Made by a program: the position numbers and the translations under genes. From Caldicoprobacter oshimai DSM 21659 (lineage in GTDB: Bacteria; Bacillota; Clostridia; Caldicoprobacterales; Caldicoprobacteraceae): 64,000 bases of DNA. A model generated the notes under the pieces. That model did no database searches and was not told the origin of the DNA. It was given only the letters and a program-made list of their open reading frames with translations. The stretch is taken from contig JAGB01000001.1 of the NCBI GenBank assembly GCA_000526435.1, positions 682,001-746,000 of the forward strand, in the 5' to 3' direction. Positions 1-8,205 of this stretch are shown piece after piece (the first letter of the stretch is position 1; each line of letters opens with the position of its first letter).

Positions 1-880
1 CCTTTAAGCTCTCAAGCGCATGCTCTATTCCTTGTGCCTCCATGGCTTTGGCTGCCTGGCCGAGGTTCCTGGTCAGCAAATGCCTCTCCAGAGCTTCACC
101 CAGCAAACCCATCCTGTACTGCCGGAACCTCTTGACAAGTCCGGCAAGTTGCTGTTCAGCCTTTGAGACCTCCTTGATGGCTTCCTTGTAGTCGCTGGTT
201 TGCCTGAGCCTCCTTGCAAGCTGGTTTACAAGGTCCATGAGCTCCTGCTTCTCCTCCGCAGTCAGCTCAGCCTGTGTTGTCAAATTCTCCTGTACCTTAT
301 CCTGAAGCTGCTCAACCTGATTTTCTATCTCCCTCTGCACCCTTATTCGGCGGTCTACGATTTCGTTTTGTGGATTTGGTAGCATGCCTCCCACAAGGAT
401 CAATAGAGCCATGCCCACCAAGCCTAGCATCCATTTTTTAGGTGGTGTAACAGAAATAGCGGTGGTATCAAGCTCTTTGAGCCTGCGTATGGTATCCTCC
501 CTTTGAATTACCGAAAAAGCATCGTCAAGGCCCATGCGCTCATACGCGGTGATGGCCCTCTCCTGCAGGCCTAGCCTGTCAGCCTCGCGGGCAACATCTT
601 TGAGCGAGGGGCGATAAAAGGCACTGACCACAACCGAAATCAATATGATTTCGAAGCCACAGGCGGCAGCCTTTTGCCACATATAGGGTATGGGGACGAA
701 GAACGATGCGCACAACCATATTACCACCTGGGCCAATGCTAAAATGGTCCCAAGCACCACGTACTTTATGAAATGGCGCAGCAATATGCGCCTCCTTATG
801 GGCTTTAAGGCGCCATATAATCTTTTATCCACCGCTTTGGCCATCAACCAGTCCCTTCTTTCACGCGTTTTCCCGCCCAT
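1..880 (-). CDS. Membrane protein with C-terminal coiled coil, partial (runs off window start)
   Basis: The minus frame is open from an ATG at 880 to base 1, so the gene is cut by the window edge. An in-frame ATG at 844 follows a GAAGGGA Shine-Dalgarno-like stretch and may be the real start; from there 281 residues are visible. Hydrophobic segments lie near residues 28-50, 60-77 and 138-155, and the rest is charged, Gln/Glu-rich and probably helical (REIENQVEQLQDKVQENL). It lies downstream of the ABC ATPase and permease on the same strand, after a 380-bp gap. The layout resembles membrane proteins often found beside MoxR/DUF58 clusters, but I recognise no family with certainty. Codon use resembles its neighbours. 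Confidence 0.75.
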   Translation of the reverse strand, partial: MGGKTRERRDWLMAKAVDKRLYGALKPIRRRILLRHFIKYVVLGTILALAQVVIWLCASFFVPIPYMWQKAAACGFEIILISVVVSAFYRPSLKDVAREADRLGLQERAITAYERMGLDDAFSVIQREDTIRRLKELDTTAISVTPPKKWMLGLVGMALLILVGGMLPNPQNEIVDRRIRVQREIENQVEQLQDKVQENLTTQAELTAEEKQELMDLVNQLARRLRQTSDYKEAIKEVSKAEQQLAGLVKRFRQYRMGLLGEALERHLLTRNLGQAAKAMEAQGIEHALESLK

Positions 881-1261
881 CGATTTTTGCCTGCACAACT
901 GTCATCGCTTTTCTGGGTAGCTTATTCATCCAATTAATTTGCCCGTCTTTTTGCCCGTATTTTTATACCCCACATTTCGTTTGTTTTTTAGGTAAACTTA
1001 TGGATCAAAACCTGCTACGCCAGTATTTTTAAAATTTTATGCTAAGTACTATTAGAAAAACACAAATTCCCATTAGATACTTCTTTCTTCAGTGGTTGCC
1101 TTCTACTGCCATATCCCCGGCTATGCCTTATCCTAATAAATTTTTTACACGCTAAGAGTATATATTTATAGGAGGAAATTGTTTTAAAACGCATGCATCA
1201 AATCACAATGATCAATACGCAATTCTTCTCGTCGGCATTTTAAATATCTGGTCCCAACAGC
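881..1261. other. AT-rich intergenic gap, no gene seen
   Basis: This stretch separates the ABC permease from the partial membrane gene. It is AT-rich and has no long ORF. A TATAAA-like box lies on the minus strand near 960-970, but I could not pair it with a convincing -35 box. A GGAGGAAATT run near 1171 on the plus strand precedes only a 15-codon ORF. It may hold the promoter of the partial gene. Confidence 0.4.
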
Positions 1262-2179
1262 TTAAGATTTACGCCTGAGCCTCTTGTACGGCCTTATAAC
1301 CCAGGCACTGGCACAGAGCAGCAGTACAGCTATACCTGACATCACAGCGCTGTTACCGATCCATAGAGGCAGCTTCTGAAACCACCCCTGTGGCGAACCC
1401 AGACTCCTGCTCACGCCGAAAAATAATCCCAATATTCCATAGTAGACGTTGGTCGTCGGATCGCCGGCCTGCCTGGCCAGCAGGTCACCTAATCCCACCG
1501 CAGGATTTATATAGAGTATAAAGGGGATATAATGATCAGTGGGGCCTGGTACCTGTGAATAGTGTACCGACATCATGTAAGCGCCCAGTACCACCGATAC
1601 TATTCCCAAGAAGAAAATTGTAATATAGGTAACTACTGTGGACACCACCGTCCTCTTGAAAAGCGCAGAATAGAATATCCCTATGCTCCCAACAGCAAAC
1701 GCCGTGATGATATAAAACAGAAACAGAATAGCAACATCTTCGGGCGCAATGCCCCCGAACAGGAACACCAGGCTAAAAAGCGGTATGGATGAGATTATGA
1801 GCAGCAGTATGAAGGCCAGCGATGACAGCAGCTTTCCAATTATTATCGAGAGAGGAGACATCTTGGTACACAGAAGCAGGTCAAGCGTTTGCATCTCGCG
1901 CTCGCTGCTTATCACACCAGCAGTCTGTGCAGGGGTGACCAGCAGAATAAGGGCAAACTGAAGAACCGCAAGCATCAGATACACCCGAAGTCCTGCTAAC
2001 CCGCTCGAACTAAAGGACAGGTAATACATCACCCCATTCTCAACGCTAATTTTGAAGAATATATAAGCGATAAACAGCATAACTCCCAGATAGGCCGTCA
2101 CTGCCGCAGCCGTCCTCCAGCCGCGCATCCTGGTTTTAAGGCTGCTTGCCAGTACGGGGTTATAAAGCCATCTCTTCAT
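1262..2179 (-). CDS. ABC-2 type transporter permease
   Basis: This 305-residue polytopic membrane protein is the likely channel subunit of an ABC exporter. About six hydrophobic segments are visible: near residues 25-45, 65-85 (VYLMLAVLQFALILLVTP), 115-140, 150-172, 182-205 and 275-295. The motif SSEREMQTLDLLLCTKMSP in the first cytoplasmic stretch is typical of the ABC-2/GldF-like permease family. The start overlaps the end of the upstream ATPase gene by 20 bases, so the two are translationally coupled and very likely form one transporter. The substrate cannot be read from the sequence. Confidence 0.85.
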   Translation of the reverse strand: MKRWLYNPVLASSLKTRMRGWRTAAAVTAYLGVMLFIAYIFFKISVENGVMYYLSFSSSGLAGLRVYLMLAVLQFALILLVTPAQTAGVISSEREMQTLDLLLCTKMSPLSIIIGKLLSSLAFILLLIISSIPLFSLVFLFGGIAPEDVAILFLFYIITAFAVGSIGIFYSALFKRTVVSTVVTYITIFFLGIVSVVLGAYMMSVHYSQVPGPTDHYIPFILYINPAVGLGDLLARQAGDPTTNVYYGILGLFFGVSRSLGSPQGWFQKLPLWIGNSAVMSGIAVLLLCASAWVIRPYKRLRRKS

Positions 2180-3092
2180 CGCTGGTCACCTCCATAAATA
2201 TCTGCTCGAGATTGCCTTCCATCTTGCGGAAGGATACCACCGGCACATCGCTGCTCACAAAGGCACGAAGGAGTTGCCACAGGTCCTCGTCGCTTCCCTT
2301 GCAGGCCACCTCCAGCTCCTGGTCCTCCTGAACGACGCCGGTAACCATGGGCTGTTCCTTGAGCAGGCTTATGGCCCTGTCCATATCTCTCAGCACCCTT
2401 ATCCTGACCACCGTCCTGCCCGTCATCCTCTGGATGATCTGCTCCACGCTCCCCTGAACCACCAGCTTGCCCCTGTCTATGATTCCCACGCTGTCGCATA
2501 TCTCAGCCACCTCGGGCAGAATATGGGAGCTTATCAGTATCGTCTTGCCCATCCTTTTGAGCTCCTTCAGTATAGCCTTTATTTCAGCTCTAGCACGGGG
2601 GTCCATACCCGATGCCGGTTCATCCAGTATGAGAAGCTCGGGGTTATGAATCAGACAGCGGGCCAAGCACAGCCGCTGCTTCATCCCCCGCGACAGGGTA
2701 TCAACGTAGGCATCCTTTTTATCGCTCAAATCCACCAGTTCCAGCAAGTCTTCGGCTATCTTGCGCCGCTCGCGGTATTCAATGCCGTATGCGCTGCCGT
2801 AAAAGTCCAAATATTCCATAACTTTTAGATTGTCGTACACCCCAAAGAAGTCAGGCATATACCCTATCTTTTCCCGCGCCTTTATGGGTTCTTTGAACAC
2901 GTCTATACCGTCCACCACTACCCGGCCTGAGGTGGGGGCCAGCAATGTAGCTATGATCTTCATCGTGGTGGTCTTGCCGGCACCGTTGGGGCCTATGAAT
3001 CCAAATATCTGGCCCCGTTCAACCTCCATGTTGAGGTGGTCAACGGCAAGGAAATCGCCATACTTCTTGACGAGGTCGCGAACCACCAGCAT
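2160..3092 (-). CDS. ABC transporter ATP-binding protein
   Basis: This 310-residue nucleotide-binding subunit carries Walker A (GPNGAGKTT, around residue 36), the ABC signature variant LSRGMKQR, Walker B LLILDEPASGMDP and the switch His in SSHILPEVAEICD. The C-terminal ~90 residues form the extension typical of DrrA/CcmA-like exporter ATPases. Its ATG overlaps the TGA of the upstream 847-residue gene (TGATG), and its end overlaps the permease start. The three genes therefore look like one coupled operon: secreted/membrane partner, ATPase, permease. Exporter function is inferred from family; the substrate is unknown. Confidence 0.92.
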   Translation of the reverse strand: MLVVRDLVKKYGDFLAVDHLNMEVERGQIFGFIGPNGAGKTTTMKIIATLLAPTSGRVVVDGIDVFKEPIKAREKIGYMPDFFGVYDNLKVMEYLDFYGSAYGIEYRERRKIAEDLLELVDLSDKKDAYVDTLSRGMKQRLCLARCLIHNPELLILDEPASGMDPRARAEIKAILKELKRMGKTILISSHILPEVAEICDSVGIIDRGKLVVQGSVEQIIQRMTGRTVVRIRVLRDMDRAISLLKEQPMVTGVVQEDQELEVACKGSDEDLWQLLRAFVSSDVPVVSFRKMEGNLEQIFMEVTSDEEMAL

Positions 3093-5635
3093 CAGCGCCG
3101 CCTCCCTTCTATCGATAGAGTAGGCAGCTGTATGGTCCCCGGCATCTCGGGTTTCAACGAGGACGTAGAGCCCGTGGAGTTAGTAGACACCCTAACTTTT
3201 AATTCTAGTTTGCCGTGTGGAGTTATGTATTTCTCTACTGCACGGCTGTCTATCGATATAAGCCCCTGCGCATTGTCTATTGAAAGCCCCTCTCCAGCGT
3301 CTATATACTCACCCCTCGCTGGGTCATACACATACAGTTCAGGGACAACCCCCTGGTAATTCAAATATATCTCTACTTTGGAATATTCCAAACCGCTGTA
3401 AGGCTTCATATCAAAGTAAAATACGTCGGATCCCTGACCCACATAACCCACCGTATTCCCCTCTGCGTAGGCTATTCCTTCGCTTTTGCCCCTGTCCAAA
3501 GCAGCCATTATAACTCCAGGTGGAATATAGACATTGCCTTCATCCTCATAAGGCACATCAAACTGCGTGGTTATAACATTTCTATGGTACATGATTTGTG
3601 GTGTAGCGCCGTTCACCTCAATATCCGGAACAATCCTCTGTGTGCTAAACCCCAGCAGGTTGAGCGTCCCTTTCAACGGCAAGGTTGCACTATAATCATA
3701 GGCCATCATCAATCCCTCTACAATCAGCCTCCGCACATACCTTTCGCGGACCTCATCGTCTAAATTCCTGTACCCTGCTGACAAGGTATGAGGATATGGG
3801 AATACCTGATCCAGCATGCTGTACAAATAAGGCATTTGAGATTGCCACTGGCCCGTATTTGCAAATACCGGCACATCCACCTGTTTTGCCTCACCCGCTG
3901 CCAAGTTGCCTAACACCTGATACCCATACTGCGTATACGCGATAACATCTTCCAGCGGATAAGGCATATTGTTAATTATGCTTCCCTTTATCCTGTTGCC
4001 TTCAAAATACAGCTCGGCATCAATTGTGCCGAATTCATCCACCGTGTCAGCCATCATAAAATCCCACATGGTCCACACGTTGGTATTGTAAAAGGTTATT
4101 GAAGGATATCTGCCCTGTACCACCCGCGCCTCAATTGGCCCCCTTCGTCGGTCATTTTGGCCGCTTGCAGAAGGCATGTTGTAATCATCATATACCCCCT
4201 GGCTTCCCAAAGCCAGCAACGAGTCGCCTTCAACCGTAACCTGGTAATCCCCCTTCTTGGGCACGAACACGCCAATGTGGCTCTCCACATCTGCGCTGCC
4301 GCTTCCATCCAAGTTTACCACCGAAATGGCGTGGGTTATGATATCACCCCCCTTGGCCATATACCCCAAACCATATATGATAGCTGAAAACACCATCACC
4401 GTAATGGGTATTGTGAACCACGTCCATTCGCGCCTGTCCAATCGTTTGAGCACCAGGTAATTCACAGGCCCCACCACAATTAAATATGCAGCAAGTATTA
4501 AAAGCAGCTTTGAAAAAGGGGGAAGGTCCATAGCCTTCATGCCTATTCCTAGGGCTTCATGAATTCGCTCATTTCTTGCTGTCCCAACCCTCATGCCATA
4601 GGCTCTGCGCACTTCAATGTTTTTCAGAATGCTCACCTTATCGGCGCTGATATGAGCGTTCAGGATATTTTCCCATAGCATCTTATTGCCGGTCCAGCTT
4701 ACAAATGGCTCCAGCCCCAAGTCGAAGGCCGACACAAATATATACCCTGCACCGCGGCTTATCTTCCATACAATCCCATTTCCTTCATGCTCAAGTACAG
4801 GCTCTGCACCATCAATGGCCAGGTTCATTATCTCAAAAGGCACATCGCCCTGTATCGTGCTTTCACCGACAGCTTCTAGAATGGGAATTCTAGCCACCTC
4901 TTCTGTCCCCGACATGCTGGCTGAAAGAATACCATCCTGCAAACCAGACAGCGTCTTGTGTCCGTTGGCGCCGGTACCCACAATGAGAATGCCGCCGGCC
5001 TCCACCCACTGGCGTAAAGCCTCTACCTGCTGTTTCGAAAACCCGGTTGTATCGGCATTGTTCAGTATGAGTATCATAAAATTATCAAGGACCTCTTTTC
5101 TGTCCGGAAAATCTTCCATACCAAGATATACCGCCTCATACTGATAAAAGATACGATCACTGCCCAGCGAAGCCTTCCAGTAACTGAGCGCCTCCCTGTC
5201 GTCCGTCACAAGGCCTAACATATAGCTGTCCCGCGTCACCGGCGCCACATCGTCGATCTCAACGCTATCTATTACAGTACCCCCTTGAGTTAGCTTCACC
5301 TCAAAATTCCTCTGCAGCGTATTTACTTGAACATAGAGTTTAAAGCGCTTTCGCGTACCATGGGGAATAACCACCGGCGTTGAAAACACGGCCGATGTGG
5401 TGCGATTTGGCTGCTGGACCTCTATCTCGAGATCTCCCTGTACATCATCACCCTTATTCTCGATATCCACCGCAATAGGAGTCCAGTTTCCAAGACTGAA
5501 GCGCCTTTCAAAGCCCATTTTGGCTTCCATGACGATACCATTGTCGTCATCGGCATGTGCAACGCTAAAGTTGCCCGAACCTAACTGCATCAACAGCGTT
5601 AAAAAGGCAAATACCATTATTGTTACTCTTTTCAC
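3092..5635 (-). CDS. Large secreted/membrane protein of an ABC transporter operon
   Basis: This 847-residue protein starts at GTG 5635 behind a GGAGGG ribosome-binding site. An N-terminal signal peptide (hydrophobic residues about 4-28, ending near AHA) precedes a beta-rich extracellular region (NWTPIAVDIENKGDD) and a glutamine-amidotransferase-like Rossmann segment (ILILNNADTTGFSKQQVEAL then GGILIVGTG). Two membrane segments lie near residues 375-430, and a large beta-rich C-terminal half follows. This layout recurs in Firmicutes next to an ABC ATPase/permease pair like the one immediately downstream, but no catalytic residues are evident and the role is unknown. It shares a 1-base overlap with the ATPase gene. 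Confidence 0.8.
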   Translation of the reverse strand: MKRVTIMVFAFLTLLMQLGSGNFSVAHADDDNGIVMEAKMGFERRFSLGNWTPIAVDIENKGDDVQGDLEIEVQQPNRTTSAVFSTPVVIPHGTRKRFKLYVQVNTLQRNFEVKLTQGGTVIDSVEIDDVAPVTRDSYMLGLVTDDREALSYWKASLGSDRIFYQYEAVYLGMEDFPDRKEVLDNFMILILNNADTTGFSKQQVEALRQWVEAGGILIVGTGANGHKTLSGLQDGILSASMSGTEEVARIPILEAVGESTIQGDVPFEIMNLAIDGAEPVLEHEGNGIVWKISRGAGYIFVSAFDLGLEPFVSWTGNKMLWENILNAHISADKVSILKNIEVRRAYGMRVGTARNERIHEALGIGMKAMDLPPFSKLLLILAAYLIVVGPVNYLVLKRLDRREWTWFTIPITVMVFSAIIYGLGYMAKGGDIITHAISVVNLDGSGSADVESHIGVFVPKKGDYQVTVEGDSLLALGSQGVYDDYNMPSASGQNDRRRGPIEARVVQGRYPSITFYNTNVWTMWDFMMADTVDEFGTIDAELYFEGNRIKGSIINNMPYPLEDVIAYTQYGYQVLGNLAAGEAKQVDVPVFANTGQWQSQMPYLYSMLDQVFPYPHTLSAGYRNLDDEVRERYVRRLIVEGLMMAYDYSATLPLKGTLNLLGFSTQRIVPDIEVNGATPQIMYHRNVITTQFDVPYEDEGNVYIPPGVIMAALDRGKSEGIAYAEGNTVGYVGQGSDVFYFDMKPYSGLEYSKVEIYLNYQGVVPELYVYDPARGEYIDAGEGLSIDNAQGLISIDSRAVEKYITPHGKLELKVRVSTNSTGSTSSLKPEMPGTIQLPTLSIEGRRR

Positions 5636-5808
5636 ACCATTCCCTCCACCCAGAATCTATTTGCTACGTTACATTTCTCACTCGCCTATTCGATACGGTC
5701 AGGCATACTACCTATTTCTTCTCCCTTTCATAGATTATATCATCAATTACATCTCAAAAAACAAATAAATGATAAAAAATTTGTTAAAAATGATTTAAAA
5801 AGTAAATT

Positions 5809-7183
5809 GAAAATTTAACTTCCACCCCCATGGCTATGAAATGTGGAACTTAATCATGCAAATCAATATGTGGATTTTAATCCTGCAAGATGATATACTA
5901 CTTCTTCTAAGTATTACCCTTTACAGCAGTGCCTGCCTCAAATAGAAAGGGGCAATTATCATGCCTAAGTTTTAAACACCTTACACTCACTGGGGGGGAA
6001 GGCTATTGAGAATTATCTCAACAATTCTCTATCCTTCAAAGCCATTGCAACAGACCTTGGTCGGGATTGTACTACTATATCTAAGGAAGTTAGAAAACAT
6101 ATTACACAGAAAAAGACAGGGGCGTACGGCAAAGCATTTAATAATTGTGTCCATCGATTTGACTGTACTCATTCCTATCTCTGTGACAGCGGTAATTGCA
6201 GGAATCGTTATTGCCGTTTCTGCTCTAAATGTTACCTGGTGTGTCCTGACTATGAGGAATATATGTGTCCTTTGCTTTCAAAACCACCTTATGTATGTAA
6301 TGGCTGCAAAAATCTTAAAAGCTGTACACTTAAAAAATCCTTCTATGTTGCAGAAGATGCTCATCAAAAGTATAAACTATTACTCTCTGAATCACGAAGT
6401 GGAATATCTGTTGACGAGGAAGAGATTCTACGGCTTGATAACATCATAAGTCCCCTCATTAAAAAGGGACAGTCTTTACACCATATCTGTTCTAATAACA
6501 GGGATGTTATTATGCACAGCGAAAGGACTATCTATAACTATGTTGATTATGGGCTTTTTACTGCTAGAAATATCGATCTTCCGAGGAAAGTAGTATATCG
6601 GCCAAGGAAGAAATCAGCTGACCATTTTAAAGTTGATAAATCCTGCAGAGTTGGTCGTACCTATGAAGACTTTCTTAACTTTTTAAAAGAACATCCTGAT
6701 ACACCTGTTGTTGAAATAGATACTGTAGAAGGCACAAAAGGTGGGAAGGTCCTCCTTACAATACACTTTATCGGTTCTCAGTTTATGCTGGCATTTATAC
6801 GAGATGCCAACACTTCTCAGTCTGTCATTGATGTTTTTGAACAACTTTACTTAAAACTGGGTTTGGAAGTTTTTTAAAAGCTTTTTCCAGTTATACTTAC
6901 GGACAATGGCAGCGAGTTTTCTAATCCTACTGCTATTGAGTTTGATAAAGCTGGGAATCGAAGAACCTATATTTTCTATTGTGACCCTTCTTCCCCATAT
7001 CAAAAAGGTGCAGTAGAAAACAATCATGAATTAATCCAGAGAAGATATTCAATATGAGACAAAAAGAAATAACCCGTCTTAGAGTCACCAAACAATCTAT
7101 CGACAAGGTCATAACAATCAAAGAAAATGCTGGACTTTGTGGAAGATTTGCTTGACTGGTTAATTACTGGACTTTAATTTTTC
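5809..7183 (+). mobile_element. Decayed IS30-family insertion sequence
   Basis: A degenerate IS30-type transposase is bounded by imperfect terminal inverted repeats. The left end GAAAATTTAACTTCCACC (5809-5826) matches the reverse complement of the right end (7166-7183) at about 13 of 18 positions. Related GTGGAACTTAA/GTGGATTTTAA motifs recur inside the left end near 5841-5885, as expected for transposase-binding sites. The length of about 1.37 kb suits IS30. I saw no clear target-site duplication. The multiple disruptions show that the copy is old and immobile. Confidence 0.65.
5961..7155 (+). pseudogene. IS30-family transposase, multiply frameshifted
   Basis: The remnant begins at ATG 5961 behind AAAGGGGC, then meets a stop at 5973. 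The reading resumes in other frames: KHLTLT at 5974, and the main frame from about 6002 (IENYLNNSLSFKAIATDLG), which is the HTH that normally opens IS30 transposases. A Cys-rich region follows, then the DDE domain: VVEIDTVEGTKGGKVLLT holds the first Asp. A frameshift occurs at the T/A run near 6870-6880. ILTDNGSEFSNP (second Asp) and GAVENNHELIQR (Glu) are in the shifted frame, and a TGA follows at about 7056. The C-terminus is unrecognisable. At least three frame changes make a functional product very unlikely. Confidence 0.88.
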
Positions 7184-7435
7184 CTGCCATATTTTGGCTT
7201 TTCCCAAAATTTTAAAAGCAAAGGATACAAGAGCATACACAATCAATGTATTTATGAATAGCAAGCCTAAATCAATCTTGAGAGATTTATAAAAGTTCAA
7301 TAAGGTTAATGACCTGTAATATACAGTAAGCCAGTTAAACGGAAATCCTACTATATAACTTATACTAGTTTTTTCTATGCTATTAATAGACAACAAAACG
7401 GTTATCACCACGTTTATAAGAAGCTTATAGTTCAT
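7160..7435 (-). CDS. Small hydrophobic protein, C-terminus probably truncated by the IS
   Basis: This ORF of 91 residues lies 13 bases downstream of the ECF transporter gene on the same strand. It has two likely membrane segments (about residues 5-25 and 55-76) and no motif I recognise. Its last residues (EKLKSSN) and stop are read from the right terminal repeat of the decayed IS30 element, so the original C-terminus was probably lost when the element inserted. The base composition is more AT-rich than its neighbours. It may be a partner of the transporter or simply a relic. Confidence 0.45.
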   Translation of the reverse strand: MNYKLLINVVITVLLSINSIEKTSISYIVGFPFNWLTVYYRSLTLLNFYKSLKIDLGLLFINTLIVYALVSFAFKILGKAKIWQEKLKSSN

Positions 7436-7448
7436 CTCATCTTTGCAA

Positions 7449-7964
7449 TCATAAAATATCCTTGAGCCTCTCCAAAGGCTTGGATAGGGGTAAAAATATC
7501 AATGCACCCACCAAGGCCTGGCCTATGTTGGCAAAGAAGTTGGGGATGTTGGCCCGCCAATCCACTATCCTGACTATATACACCTCAAATACATAATATC
7601 CCACTGCCATCCACAGCCCAGCAATGGCAACCCCCAGCAACTTTCTCCTCCAAGACACTCTGCCCTGTGGCACATACAGAAAATAACCGGCAATACCTCC
7701 CATTATGCCTTTTATAACGAAGGTGGCAAACATATAGAGCGGATAGCCAAGGTACAGGTCAGACAAAAACGAACCCAAGCCGCTTACCACCGCTGCCATA
7801 TGCGGTCCCAGAACTAGACCGCTTAAATAGATTACGCTGTCTCCAGCATGATAATAAGCAGCCCTTGCAAAAGGGGAAGGTATCTTTGTAAATGCCGTCA
7901 CCACAAACACCAAAGCTGCCAAAATCCCTGCCAGAACCAGTTTTCGTACGCTCCATGAGCCCAT
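7449..7964 (-). CDS. ECF transporter S component
   Basis: This 171-residue integral membrane protein has five to six hydrophobic segments and starts VRKLVLAGILAALVFVVTAF, the typical opening of vitamin-binding S components of energy-coupling factor transporters. HAGDSVIYLSGLVLGPHMA and GFGSFLSD-like (here SGLGSFLSDLYLGYP) fit the PF07155-type family annotated as riboflavin- or HMP-like transporters. No ATPase or T component lies nearby, so it probably uses a shared ECF module encoded elsewhere. Its ATG at 7964 follows a GGGGG stretch. The gene sits behind a structured leader at 8002-8052, which suggests RNA-level control. The substrate cannot be assigned from the sequence. Confidence 0.75.
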   Translation of the reverse strand: MGSWSVRKLVLAGILAALVFVVTAFTKIPSPFARAAYYHAGDSVIYLSGLVLGPHMAAVVSGLGSFLSDLYLGYPLYMFATFVIKGIMGGIAGYFLYVPQGRVSWRRKLLGVAIAGLWMAVGYYVFEVYIVRIVDWRANIPNFFANIGQALVGALIFLPLSKPLERLKDIL

Positions 7965-8001
7965 CTCTCATCTACCCCCTGTACTTAATTAAGGCCTTAG
8001 T

Positions 8002-8052
8002 GTGGCAGGGACATCCATCAGGTAAAACTCCTCTCAGGATAATCCCTGCCAC
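8002..8052 (-). promoter_or_regulatory. Nested-hairpin 5' leader before ECF transporter gene, possible riboswitch
   Basis: Read on the minus strand, GTGGCAGGGA (8052-8043) pairs perfectly with TCCCTGCCAC (8011-8002). Inside lie a second stem ATCC/GGAT and a third AGG/CCT, separated by internal loops carrying TGAG and GAT. The element begins about 15 bases after the -10 box and lies about 38 bases before the start codon. No T-run follows, so it is not a simple terminator. CTGAGA and ACCTGAT recall TPP riboswitch boxes, but the rest of that consensus is absent. Confidence 0.5.
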
Positions 8053-8066
8053 CCCGTCTTGTTGGT

Positions 8067-8096
8067 ATTATACACTTATTTGGGCTTATGGAGCAA
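8067..8096 (-). promoter_or_regulatory. Sigma-A-like promoter for ECF S component gene
   Basis: The minus strand carries TTGCTC at 8096-8091 and a perfect TATAAT at 8072-8067, with an 18-base spacer. The predicted transcript would begin near 8060 and start almost directly with the nested hairpin. Confidence 0.5.
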
Positions 8097-8205
8097 ATAA
8101 CCAATACTTATACTCCATCGCAAATAGTATTATAACGATACAATTATTACCCTTCTCCTCAAGGTATACACCCTACACATAATCTTCATCAAAGCTATAC
8201 AACCA

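Noticed and set aside
1171-1243. Small plus-strand ORF behind GGAGGAAATT
   Set aside because: Only about 15 codons, the spacing to ATG is long, and there is no promoter or conservation evidence.
6006-6449. Plus-strand ORF of 147 codons in the IS30 region
   Set aside because: It is an out-of-frame shadow of the transposase; the frame beginning near 6002 encodes the HTH and Cys-rich domain.
8002-8052. Call the ECF leader a TPP riboswitch
   Set aside because: Only CTGAGA and ACCTGAT match; the conserved TAAT-CCAGCG half is absent and the spacing is too short.
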